Source of the DNA: Colocasia esculenta
Taxonomy: Eukaryota; Streptophyta; Magnoliopsida; Alismatales; Araceae
Length of the DNA: 64,000 nucleotides
Assembly: GCA_014218235.1 (NCBI GenBank)
Contig: CM024760.1
Coordinates: 67,396,961-67,460,960 of the forward strand
Direction of reading: 5' to 3'
Both the position numbers and the translations under genes were made by a program. Below, piece by piece: positions 34,033-43,948 of this stretch; the stretch's first letter is position 1, and each line of letters opens with the position of its first letter. The notes under the pieces were generated by a model. It made no database searches and was not told where the DNA came from. It worked only from the letters and a program-made list of their open reading frames with translations.

Positions 34033-34132
34033 NNNNNNNNNNNNNNNNNNNNNNNNNNNNNNNNNNNNNNNNNNNNNNNNNNNNNNNNNNNNNNNNNNNN
34101 NNNNNNNNNNNNNNNNNNNNNNNNNNNNNNNN
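34033..34132. other. assembly gap (100 N)
   Basis: Exactly 100 N bases. To the left is chromovirus RT, to the right the tail of PMD gene B2. The true distance, and even whether the two sides are neighbours, is not known from this sequence. Confidence 0.99.
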
Positions 34133-37004
34133 GGGGCGTCAGTGGACCTTTGGGCATCTCGTCCCTCTTGGACATTCCTCTAGTACTCAGAGGAGGTCAC
34201 TAGAAAGCTCGCGCAGTACGCACTCGCCTGCCCCTCTCTCACAGTACTTTCATAGCCACGCTGGTACCAGTCCTCTGCCTCACGCAGTAGGTGCTCGGAG
34301 ATGCCCAAGCTCGTGCGAGTGTCGAGGACCTGCTGTGAGAGATGCTCCCGTTCCTCGGACAACCGGCTGCGCTCTTACTCCCACCGGCTACACTCCCGCT
34401 CCCGCTGCCTCCGCTCCACGGCGAGCATCACCTGCAGCTCCGCAGCCTCACAAGGGAGGTCTGCGTCATGCTGGGAGACCTGAGTGCTCAGCTCGGAAAG
34501 CTGCTGTGTCAACTCTATCACCTCAGCACTTGCATGTGTCACTTGGGTGATGGCGCTTTGAAGCTCGGCGGACTGTACATAAGCCAAAACGTCTAAGTAT
34601 AAAGAAATTTAGTATCATATACGTAATTGATTTACTTACCTGTGCACTAAGATCACGCTCTGCCCTCTCCGCATGAGTCACCGCTGACGTCAGCTGCTCC
34701 TGGAGAGAGGACACCTTCGAATCTGGAGCACTCTTGCTTGTAGAGACACCCGCGCCGTTGGTGCACTCCATGGTGGATTGCGCCGCACGCTACACATTGA
34801 AAATCAGGTAAGCACATGGTAAGGTAAGAAAGCAAAGGTAAATCATCTGAACTTACCAAGGTCACCAGGGTAGCACACGCCTCGGCCAGTTGGGCCTCCA
34901 TACCGACCAGCTGGGCACTGAGGGTGTCGATCAGGCCATCCTGAGCATCCTACATATGCACACATCCATTAGAAAATCATACACATCATAATGAACAAGA
35001 AAAGGTTTAGAAGTGCATACCCTGGCCGGCCTCATGCAGTCCCACTCCGCGTACACCTCTTGGTATCGCTAGAGGTAAGCAAAGCTGTCGGCGACGTCGG
35101 ACTCCATCAAGTGCCCTCCCCGTTGCCAGTCCACGTACTGGTTGGGGAAGCGGAGATGCTAGTCAACCCTCTTTGCCTTCCCCCTCGTTCTCCGGCCGAC
35201 CCCCCTCGGCTTCACCTCATCTGACCACACCTGGTGCGGCCCTAGCATCCTCATGGCAAGTCGAAGGTGGAGGGGCTCAATCTCATTCAGGCAGTGGACC
35301 TAAATGTCCCACCCAAAATGAGGCCGACCACCCTCTACCCAAGGCTGGCCATCGTCCGTCATGCCTGCATAGGGTTGCCACACCACCTGCACCCTTGCAT
35401 ATGTCACATTACATGACATATATCATAAATAATGAATGAGAGAGAAAAATGAGGTAGATATATACCAGAAGTGCCGGGAAGTCCCAGATGTCACGACGTA
35501 AGGTGTTGAGCTACAGGGAGAAGGAGGCTGCCGTCACCACCGGTAGCCACCGCCTGGCCAGAGGATGTGCGTTGGGACGCATCTTTGTCGCCATCCCTAG
35601 GGGAATGTAGTAGTAACTCCACACCTGCATACATGCAGATATTGATTAGTTTGGCTAACAATTTTAAATGTAGGAAAAGTCAAAATTTTCAAGCAATGTT
35701 TTTTACCTGGAGGAAGGGGGCGAATACGCCCACTGTCGTCTCACGGCCCGTGCTGCTGGAGAGGTAAGTGAAGGTGTTGTTCCAGGAAGGCCGCACCCCA
35801 AGCGTACTGCCCCACCCTCTCCAAATCCTCTATAATCTCCAACAAGCGGCAATGAATGCCGTCACCTTTCGTCCCCAGCAACATGTTTCCCAGGAATAAT
35901 ACTAAGAACCTCCACATGTCCCAGTCCACCACCTCCATATCCTCGGGGTCCTAGTCATAAACCGCCCTCGCCAGCCCTGCCGCTCGCTGCACAAACTACT
36001 GCAGTGACTCCTCTCTGGTCTGCCTTACTCTTCGCAGACCGAGGCTCTTCAAAAGAACCACTTGGTCAACCATCCTCCGGTCGCCGAGCTCATCCTCCCC
36101 TAACGGCTCCATCCCTAATAAGTCATGGGTGCGTTCCATATAATCTATGTAGGCGACGCTCTTCACCGCCTCCCCGTCCACCCGCAGTCCCGTAATCCAT
36201 GCCACGTCCTCCAAGGACGAAACCATATGCCACCAGGGCATCAAGAACGCCCTACTCACTCGGTCCCATCTCTCCCGCAGCGCCTGTACCAAGGGGCTGT
36301 CCACATAAAAGGGAAGGATCTCCAAGATTGGTTGAAACCCCATCCCCTAGACTCTCTCTCTCTAGAAGTTCAGGAGCCCTTGGTATGCCGCTATCAGTAG
36401 CGGCTAGTGAATCTGGGGCCTCATGATCCCCTACATACAATTAAAATAATTGCACAAATTAGAACAAGTCAAAACATATTTAAACAATCAAAACTGTGCA
36501 AAAATAGCCCAATTTCCCCTTCTCGGATAGGCTTTTGAATAGCGATCGGTTCAAAGGTCGCGGTTCAACACTATGAACCGCAATGACTAAACTCGTCGAG
36601 ATCATCTCCCCCCCATCTCCTGCGTTGATAGCCACCCCTTCCTCCTCCTTCACCGCGAGGGAGGCGCCTCGCGTCCTCTCCTCCCTTGCCAGAGCCGCCC
36701 TCTCGACACCTCCGCCTCCTCCTCCACCTCCGGTGCTGCCTCTTCCTCCGCCGCCGGAGCTTTCTCGTCCATTGCCGCACCCATAGCTAGTAGCTCATCC
36801 AGCATTGCCCTGGGTGGCTGAGTCCAAAGTCTCCACTACCTCCTCCATCACCTCTGTTGCTGGCGCCGAGGATTCCTCTTCTTCTGCCGGAGAGTCGTTT
36901 CCTCTCCGGCACTTGGTCACCGATGCCTTCTTCTTGGTGTAGGGGATATAAGTAGCTCGAGAGAGAGATGAGAGAGTCAAGAGATGGGCGAGAGGAGAGA
37001 TCAA
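34133..37004 (-). pseudogene. PMD-type gene B, copy 2
   Basis: From about 37004 the minus strand codes an acidic, low-complexity N-terminus (KKKASVTKCRRGNDSPAEEEE). After an intron the PMD core follows at 36343-35996: DSPLVQALRERWDRVSRAFL, SLEDVAWITGLRVDGE. Then come MWRFLVLFLGNMLLGTKGD and QYAWGAAFLEQHL (35938-35741), VWSYYYIPLGMA after a GCAG acceptor (35625), and VVWQPYAGMTDDGQPWVEGGR (about 35390). Long coiled-coil-like exons follow (MEAQLAEACATLVTLV; VSSLQEQLTSAVTHAERAERD; MAYVQSAELQSAITQVTHAS; MSEEREHLSQQVLDTRTSLG) down to the N gap. Exon order and motifs match B1. Both this copy and B1 carry stops (here 35996 and 35741). It sits downstream of A2, as B1 does of A1. Confidence 0.7.
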
Positions 37005-37462
37005 GGGTGAGAGAGTTCGGCATGTGAGGGTTCGAGAGAAGAAGGAGATGAAAGAGTGGGCAGGAGTCAGTCTCGGTCACCTTGTAGTTTGAAGAAGCTT
37101 TTAGAAACGCGACGGACACAGTCATCGCGATTTTCAGACGATTAAGTAATACGTGAGGAGGCCGTCGTCGCGATTCATAGGGCCATCATTACCCCAGTGC
37201 TGAAGTTAAGGCGAATGATTTTTGAAATTCAAAGTACAATTGAAAAATGACAGGGAAGATGGTCATGGTTTAAGATTAAGCGCAACGGTCCATGTGGTCG
37301 TGGATCATGTGGTGAAGCACCACGCCTGTGTCTGTCGCGATTCAAGAAACCCACCTAAGAGCCAAATTTTTTAGAAGAAGTCTAAGTGTATGGGATGATA
37401 CAATCATGAAAAACAATGCAATTTGGCCGTATAAAGGAGGCAATTTATTTCTCATTGAGGAT
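37005..37462 (-). promoter_or_regulatory. A2-B2 intergenic region with GCGAC/GTCGC words
   Basis: Between the A2 stop (37463) and B2 lie copies such as CGCGACGGACACAGTCATCGCG (two halves at 37108 and 37124), GTCGTCGCGATTC (37162) and GTGTCTGTCGCGATTC (37328). The position matches the A1-B1 interval. A purine-rich (minus: pyrimidine-rich) tract at 36958-37060 again precedes gene B. Regulatory role inferred. Confidence 0.4.
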
Positions 37463-37710
37463 TCAATTTTGGCGTTTACAAACGGCCACCTTGGGCCATA
37501 ATTTCATGAGTTCTTTTACATACTTCACCCATTCTTCTTCCACCTTCTCCACATGGGGGGCCTGCGGCCTGAAAGAGCAGACTTTCCACAGTGCTTTGAT
37601 GGTGTCCGCCTCTTTTCTGTCATTGTTGGTACTGATCTCCCTTCTCTTTATCGGCGGGAAATGAGATGGCCCCTCGAAGTCACACCGTGGGAGCCCAAGT
37701 TGAGACAGGT
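37463..37710 (-). pseudogene. PMD-type gene A, copy 2, 3' end
   Basis: The minus-strand frame ending at 37463 reads DFEGPSHFPPIKRREIS, DTIKALWKVCSFRPQAPHVE, then KVEEEWVKYVKELMKLWP. This matches the C-terminus of A1 (MWRVSATHDLPPTVHEERETYLAYLREYREI) in spacing and pattern. The rest of A2 is at 59662-61110; the gag-only element inserted between. CAGGT (37706-37710) and CAGGC (59662-59666) are the probable target duplication with one change. Confidence 0.6.
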
Positions 37711-40103
37711 TGTAGCACCCCAGAAATTTTAATTACAAAAAAATCATATAAATAGAAATAAGTAAATTTCATAATATCAGAGTATTTAAAACATACATAT
37801 CATTATCGTATGTGCTAAAACACATGGGAAAATCCGTAAAAATTATAAATCAACCCCACACATTATTCCTAAGTGTTCCACGAAGAAATTCGTGCAATGC
37901 AAAATCCGATTAACCAAGTGTACATCACATGGTGATCGATTATCCAAATAAGGAAACCAGTCGGAAAACCGTTAACACAGAAATACGACGTAATTATAAA
38001 TTAAATAAAAAAGTTGGAGAGACTTCCAACATTATATATTAAATACCCAATATTATAATTGGGCCAATGGACAACGTTTGGCCCAAAAATCAAATGAAGC
38101 AAGAAAATGCATGGAAATTCATAGCTTAAATAAGCTGAAATTAGAAAGAGACAAATTAGAGTTGAATTGGGATGAGAACATGCATTCTTGGCAACCCAAA
38201 TTCATGCCTAGCCATCCTTTGGGATTGCTTGATGGCCAAGGCACTCCAATGGAGGAAGAAATCCTCAAATTAGGAAAGTAACAAGCCAAAACCGCAACCA
38301 TAGTTTTCTTATCATAATAGGACTCCTAAACACCATGAATGCTTAAATACTCTCCATTCCCTAGGGACGAGTTTTACAACTTGTTGGGGTCATGTGGAGG
38401 AGTGCTGGGCTGCTGGGGAGCTGTGGATCGACCACAAGAAGGTCATCTTCTTCCCCTGTTCGTTTGCTACGACCTGTGCAAACCGTCCCCTTGGAGTCGA
38501 GCAAAGGTAGGTCAAACCTAATTCCATCCTGCAAGGCTTATACCCCTGGAAAGAGGGTCAAGTCTATGTTCTAACCCAAGTGGAATGCCCAATTTCCATG
38601 CAATAACAGAGTATTAAGCGTTCTTCAAATAGTGGTCTGAGCAAGGGATTTCTAAAGAACGAGACTTCATCGACCAGAAGGTAGGTTTTCTCGGGCCAAA
38701 CCTTAACAAATCTTATATCAATGTGTAGAGCATCAAGTCTAGTTTCATGTCCAGTGGGATTCATCAAATTCCAATAAGTAGATTTTGAATTATAGGTGTT
38801 TTCCCAAAGTCACGCGTATTAGGGATTTTCCTGTTCAAGTTGATTTATCATAGATCTCAAGGTTGTTTAAAATTATTTAAAAATCATAGTTCTCTCCTAT
38901 GTCATGTTCCCAACAACTTCCATGTTGAGACTTTTGTGCGAAAAGCCCTAGTTTAGGAGATATAAGCATTGCATGAGTCACACCCCTGTGTTCCTACGTT
39001 TTCTTCATTTTCGGTCTGCCCCTTGAAACGTGTCCGGTCTCGAGGACATGTTTCAAGCCTCTGGTGTTGCAACGCTTCTGGGCGATGTGACCATCTAAAA
39101 GGCGTCCGGGAGACCTGATGCGTTTAAGGCGTTGACGAGTCAACGACCCGCGTGGGTCTGCGCGCTGCCTGGGAGTCAGCGCCCTTCTGAACGGCGGCGG
39201 CCGGCCTAGACGCGTTTCATAAAGTTTTCCCGCCCAAAGTTTTTATTATACAATTTCTGTAGATGGGTCCGTGTCCCCTGATGCGATTCGAACCTTAACG
39301 TGGCCAGGCATGTGGACGCGATTTGGCTTCTTCAAGGTTTCGACTGTTTTGACTGTACAGTACGTTTTTAAATGCGTCCACTGTACAGGACGCATATTTA
39401 TATGCTTACCCGAGGTCAGTTTAACATGTTTACAAGTGTATAATTTGTATGTCCTGGGTTTGATCATTACAAGATATCTTTCTAATGGCTTCAACGTGTT
39501 TAACCCATTTAAAAAGCTTAATTACACGAACATTATTCTAATTGCTTTCTTAATGACATGACCATTCATGTAACTTTTGATTCACTCTTTGTATTGTTCT
39601 AGCTTATTATAATGATAATTTGTTTTCTTAAAATCTTGCAATCCATGTTTAGTTAAAGTGCATAGTTTTATGTCATGTTATCATGCTAAGTGCTTTCCGC
39701 GAGTTTGAAAACGATGGATTGTGGATTGAGATGCGTACATCACTACACACTTGCACATCTAGGCAGCCCTTTCTTGGGGATTTGGAAGCTCTCTATCGGT
39801 CATTCCGAATCGATAAGACTAGCGACCATTACTCTAAGACATCCATAAATCTTTGCTCTTCGTGGATTCCCACATGGAGGCCGAGTTGGTTGTACCATTG
39901 AAGTTCCCTGGAGATAGCATGCACTTCCTCTCTCATCTTGTTCTCGTGAGTGTGATTTACAATCTAGATTAAAGCAGTTAATGTAAAGATTGATCTAAAG
40001 TATAAATCGTATTGTTATGTTGCCAAATTTATCTCTTGACCATTGTTATCATGAAATCAAGTTCAATTTACTTATTGCTTGTTCTCATCATCATCATGAA
40101 CAT

Positions 40104-40320
40104 CACTACAAGAAAAAGTGGGATTACCGACGGACATTTCCGACGGATTATTTTCCGTCGGTAATTCTGTCGGATAGTCGACGGAAATATGCCAGTCGGA
40201 ATATCCGTCGGCCGTTCCGACGGAAATATTTCCGTCGGAAATGTCTGTCGGTAATGAAAATATACCGACGGATATTCCGACAGACATATTTCCGTCGAAT
40301 ATCCGTCGGTAAATCTCCTA
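40104..40320 (+). repeat. CACTA left end: TIR and subterminal repeats
   Basis: After the 13-bp TIR, about 15 copies of words close to TTCCGACGGA, in both orientations, fill 40127-40312. In En/Spm such subterminal words bind the TNPA protein. The same words lie at the right end (53187-53520). Confidence 0.85.
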
Positions 40321-40339
40321 TACCTTGTCCCGCGAATCC

Positions 40340-40515
40340 CCCTCTTTTCCCTGTCCCGCCCTCTCTCTCTCTTCTCTTTCTCTTCTCGCTTCTCTCCTCT
40401 CTTTCCCCCTCTCCTCTCTTCTCTCTCCTCTCTCTGCTCTCTATCTCTCTCCTCTCTCTCTCTCCTCTCTCTCTCTCTTATCCCTCTCTCTCTTCTCTCT
40501 CTCTCCTCTCATCTC

Positions 40516-40565
<50 letters not shown>
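40340..40565 (+). repeat. (CT)n microsatellite
   Basis: Imperfect CT/CTCTT tract with a pure CT run of about 40 bases ending at 40562, followed by GC-rich sequence (40563-40666) that looks like an untranslated first exon ending at a GTGAGT donor. Confidence 0.9.
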
Positions 40566-40669
40566 CCGCCCCGTTGCTGTCGCCGCTCCGCCTTCGCCGC
40601 TCCCCCTGCGCCGCCCGACGCGGTCCTGTGACGCTTCGCCGCGGCTTTCGCCGGCGGCCCTCTCCCGGG

Positions 40670-41205
40670 TGAGTCCCACCCGGCCCCCCTCCCCCCTGCC
40701 CCCCGGATGCCCCCCCCCCCTGCACCCGGCCCCCCTCCCTCCTGCACCGACCCCCTCCCCTTCCCACCTGGCCCCCCCCCTGTGCGGGATGGCCCACCCC
40801 CCACCCTCCCCCCTCTCCCCCCCCACCGGCCCCCCCCCCCCCCTCCCTCTCCCAAAGGCCCCTCCCCCCCCCTACGGAATGCCACCCCCCCCCCCCCCCC
40901 CACCCGGCCCCCCTCCCCCCCCCACCCGGCCCCCCCCCGGCCCCCCTCCCCCCTGCACCCGGCCCCCTCCCCCTCCCCCCTGCGGGATGGCCCCCCCCTC
41001 CACCGGCCCCCTCCCCCCCCCACCCCCCCCCCCTCCCCACCCGACCCCCCTCCCCTTCCCACCTGGCCCCCTCCGGGATGCCCCACCCCCCACCCGGCCC
41101 CCTCCCCCCCCCCCACCGGCCCCCTCCCCTGCACAACCCCCCTCCCCTTCCCACCCAGCCCCCCTCCCCCCTGCACCCGGCCCCCCTCCCTCCTGCACCC
41201 TAATA
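40670..41205 (+). repeat. C-rich imperfect minisatellite
   Basis: Over 500 bp of mostly C on plus, with repeated blocks close to CCCTGCACCCGGCCCC, CGGGATGGCCC and CCACCGGCCCC separated by C runs. Open frames on both strands (Pro-rich on plus, Gly-rich on minus) follow from base composition. It starts a few bases after a GTGAGT donor, so it lies in the probable first intron of the CACTA. Confidence 0.85.
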
Positions 41206-42412
41206 ATTAATACATGCAAACTAAATAAATATAATTAAGAATTAACATGTGACATTAACATAATTAACATGTACTAATCTATTTTAAATAAATATCTAAA
41301 AAAACTTAATTTAATTAGTTACTTTTCACCACCCATTTAACTTTCTATTAGAATGGTCGTCAACTATATAAAATACTATATTTGTTTGTTATAAAGTCTA
41401 ATCAGATGTAGAGAAAATTTAAAACGAGTTGGGGTTAACCCTAACTACTTTTCTTTATTACTTTTTTATTGTACTATGTGCTACCATCTACCATCTTTTT
41501 ATATTAATTTATTTATTGTACAGGAACTCACATAGACCATGGTTTTGGTAAAAAGAGAATTGTTGTCACAAGTAATTAATCAATGTTAATTAAATCAATT
41601 ATGATTTCATTCCTTAATGGTTTGCATGTATTAATATATTTTTACAATTACATGGATCTATTGTTGTTCAAACAGAGGACAAGATTTAAATGAAGCAACA
41701 TATTCTCATGTTCTGTATGTCATAGGCCGATTGTGACTCTTGTTGTACATTACTACATATTATATGTTGATGATGCTAATTAAATTTAAGGAGATTACTT
41801 TGTTGCATATATGAAAGATGCAAATTGCTTGTAATAATGAAAGAAGAATTTTATTACTTTGCTTATAATTACACATGTTGAATTATATTTAAGGCCGCCT
41901 GTGAGACTTAGTTCTTTGTGATATTTTTGTATGAAATGACTACATGAAGCCATAGACAATTTTACTTTATATTATATTCTCATAATTATGCTAATTTTAC
42001 AAGAGTTAAATGACAAAAAATAGATAAAATGTTGTCCATTTGTTCCAAAAAAATAAGTATAAACTTATTATAATTTTGTTACTACCAAGTGGATATTTAT
42101 AGAAAAATGCAGCGTATAGTGAGATTTTATGTAAACTATGTATAATCACGTAAAATTATACATTTTTTTTCTAAAAATGTGTAAATTTTAGATTTTGAAT
42201 GAAAGATTTATCCAATAGAAATTAATCACCTATCTCTTGGAAATTAACGTATCTCATATATGTCGTTAAAATCTGCACCTTATCACCTATCTCTCAGATT
42301 AGCTAGATGTTAGAATGCAACAAATATTTCACAAGAACTTAGATGTAAACATCCTTACCCAACACCAAAGAGAGGGGAAAAAAATTTTGCCAAAAAATAA
42401 CATTATCCATTA

Positions 42413-42521
42413 GAGAAGTGCTAGTTACTCGGGCGTCCGAGTAGTTGGCTGACGTGGATCGGCCGCACGGCCGATCCAGCTCAGTTGGGTTACCCAGGGG
42501 CCCAAATAACCAGCATTTCTC
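42413..42521. mobile_element. 109-bp Mutator-type MITE
   Basis: Ends GAGAAGTGCTAGTTACTCGGGC and the inverse of GAGAAATGCTGGTTATTTGGGC pair as terminal inverted repeats with four mismatches in 22, all transitions. A perfect 9-bp duplication TATCCATTA flanks it (42404-42412, 42522-42530), the length made by Mutator-like transposases. The middle has a palindrome GGATCGGCCG-CA-CGGCCGATCC (about 42456-42477) and a small ACTCGG...CCGAGT stem. It has no coding capacity. Confidence 0.85.
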
Positions 42522-42745
42522 TATCCATTATGCTTGGTGGGATTTTAAAGGGAGGGGCAGGTTAGTCCGTTTTCAACATCCATTTAATTATCATTGGATA
42601 GATCTAGTAAAATAACATTATATATATAAGGAAATATAGTTAACTATGGGGATAGGCGATGAGATAAAAATTTAGGGATATATATATAAGAACTAATCGC
42701 ATTCATATATATATATATATATAAGAAAATATCAAAATGAGGATT

Positions 42746-42864
42746 AAAAATTACATACAAGACGCCAGAAGAAGGATAAGAGTACTCTTCAGAAAATATT
42801 ATCTACCAATAATAGAAACTAAACAAAAATTACATACAAGACGCCAGAAGAAGGATAAGAGTAC
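42746..42864. repeat. 40-bp perfect direct repeat
   Basis: A 40-bp stretch containing ACATACAAGACGCCAGAAG occurs identically at 42746-42785 and 42825-42864, 79 bp apart. Likely a local duplication inside the CACTA. Confidence 0.9.
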
Positions 42865-43234
42865 AATTCGTCGAGTACAAATCCCCCCCCTCCCCCTCCC
42901 CGTCCCAGCACCCCCTTCCATCCTGGCGCCCCCCTTCCCCTACAAGTTCCTTCTCCTAATTGCTTATATTCAAAGCTTTTGGTAAATTAAGTTATTTTTT
43001 ATTTATCTTGCTCGCTGTTATTTTTTACGCTTGACATGAAATAAACAATGCAATGACTTTCTTTGTTAAACATATTGTTTACTTTCACAAATTTCACACT
43101 GCAAGTTAATCATTCAACATTCGTATGTTTATTTGTAGCCATTTGAGAGATTTTTTTATTTACCATATTATGATTTAATTTCATATTTTAAATTACTCAT
43201 GAATAAAATGTTATAATTTTTTTTTTTGTAATTA

Positions 43235-43750
43235 GTGATGAGAGTTCGCGATTGGAAATTAGACTCAAAGAAGAACAAATGTCCAACGTATCAAAGTACT
43301 TGTTTGTTTGAACGTAAAATATTTCCGCTCGATATTCGAAGATTGCATGATGGTTTACTTTTGGTGAAAGAGAAGATGACGAAAATCATAAAGATTATTC
43401 GGAAAGAAGAAAGACAAAGTTTAGAAAATAAAAGTGGATTATCTGTTATTGTTCAAGATGAAAAAGGAGTGCGATATTCTGTAATCTTACGACGCAGTTG
43501 GTGTGGTACTATGTACATGTTTATTGGAAAAGACTGGTGTAAATTTGTGAAAAATAATTGTGTCAAAGAACTTGACATTCTCAAAGTTATGTCTTCCCAT
43601 TATGTACGAAGAGATGTATTTGGCAAACTATATTTAGGGATATCAGTGGTTAGTTCACTCCCTAGGAAATCTACTGAGAAGCTGGTGAATAAAGAGCCGA
43701 TCAAGTGGTGGTGGCCTAATATGAAGACATCACGGTTTGTGTTGTTTTAA
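43235..43750 (+). CDS. B3-domain-like ORF inside CACTA (possible captured gene fragment)
   Basis: An unbroken 171-codon frame follows a poly-T tract and a TAATTAG acceptor-like end, so it may be an exon. Its second half, RYSVILRRSWCGTMYMFIGK, DWCKFVKNNCVKELDILKVM and GKLYLGISV, fits the plant B3 DNA-binding fold pattern (Y-x-L-x-x-G-W-x-x-F-V-x-x-N-x-L-K-x-x-D). The LPLDIRRLHDGL-like first half resembles the DUF313 subgroup of B3 proteins. It is not a known part of CACTA transposase genes and lies 0.2 kb upstream of TNP2. It could be a host fragment taken up by the transposon or a spurious frame. The AT-rich codon use is like its surroundings. Confidence 0.45.
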   Translation: MMRVRDWKLDSKKNKCPTYQSTCLFERKIFPLDIRRLHDGLLLVKEKMTKIIKIIRKEERQSLENKSGLSVIVQDEKGVRYSVILRRSWCGTMYMFIGKDWCKFVKNNCVKELDILKVMSSHYVRRDVFGKLYLGISVVSSLPRKSTEKLVNKEPIKWWWPNMKTSRFVLF

Positions 43751-43948
43751 TGTTCAATACCATTAAGTATTTATATAGTGCTCAAATTTATTTGATATTC
43801 ATGTATGTTTACTCTTCATTATCTTACGTCAACGCTTTATTTCACCCATTAGCTCTGGGACTCTCCATATAACGTATGTATGGTACTTGAATGATGTGAG
43901 GGTGTGTTGGATTTTAACTCGGGACATGACATTTAATCTGTAGGAAAA

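Larger units (their letters stand above)
41206..43234 (+). other. AT-rich CACTA interior without gene
   Basis: No credible coding frame. It contains a MITE (42413-42521), an (AT)n run at 42703-42722, a 40-bp direct repeat (42746-42785, 42825-42864) and a short C-rich tract (42885-42945) similar in composition to 40670-41205. Confidence 0.5.

Noticed and set aside
38078..38281. Small frame repeated at 56543-56782 suggesting a conserved short gene
   Set aside because: The two copies are the two LTRs of one element; similarity comes from LTR duplication and there is no domain.
40478..41238. Pro-rich (plus) and Gly-rich (minus) open frames up to 232 codons
   Set aside because: Product of the C-rich repeat; frames are open on both strands because stops are rare in such composition.
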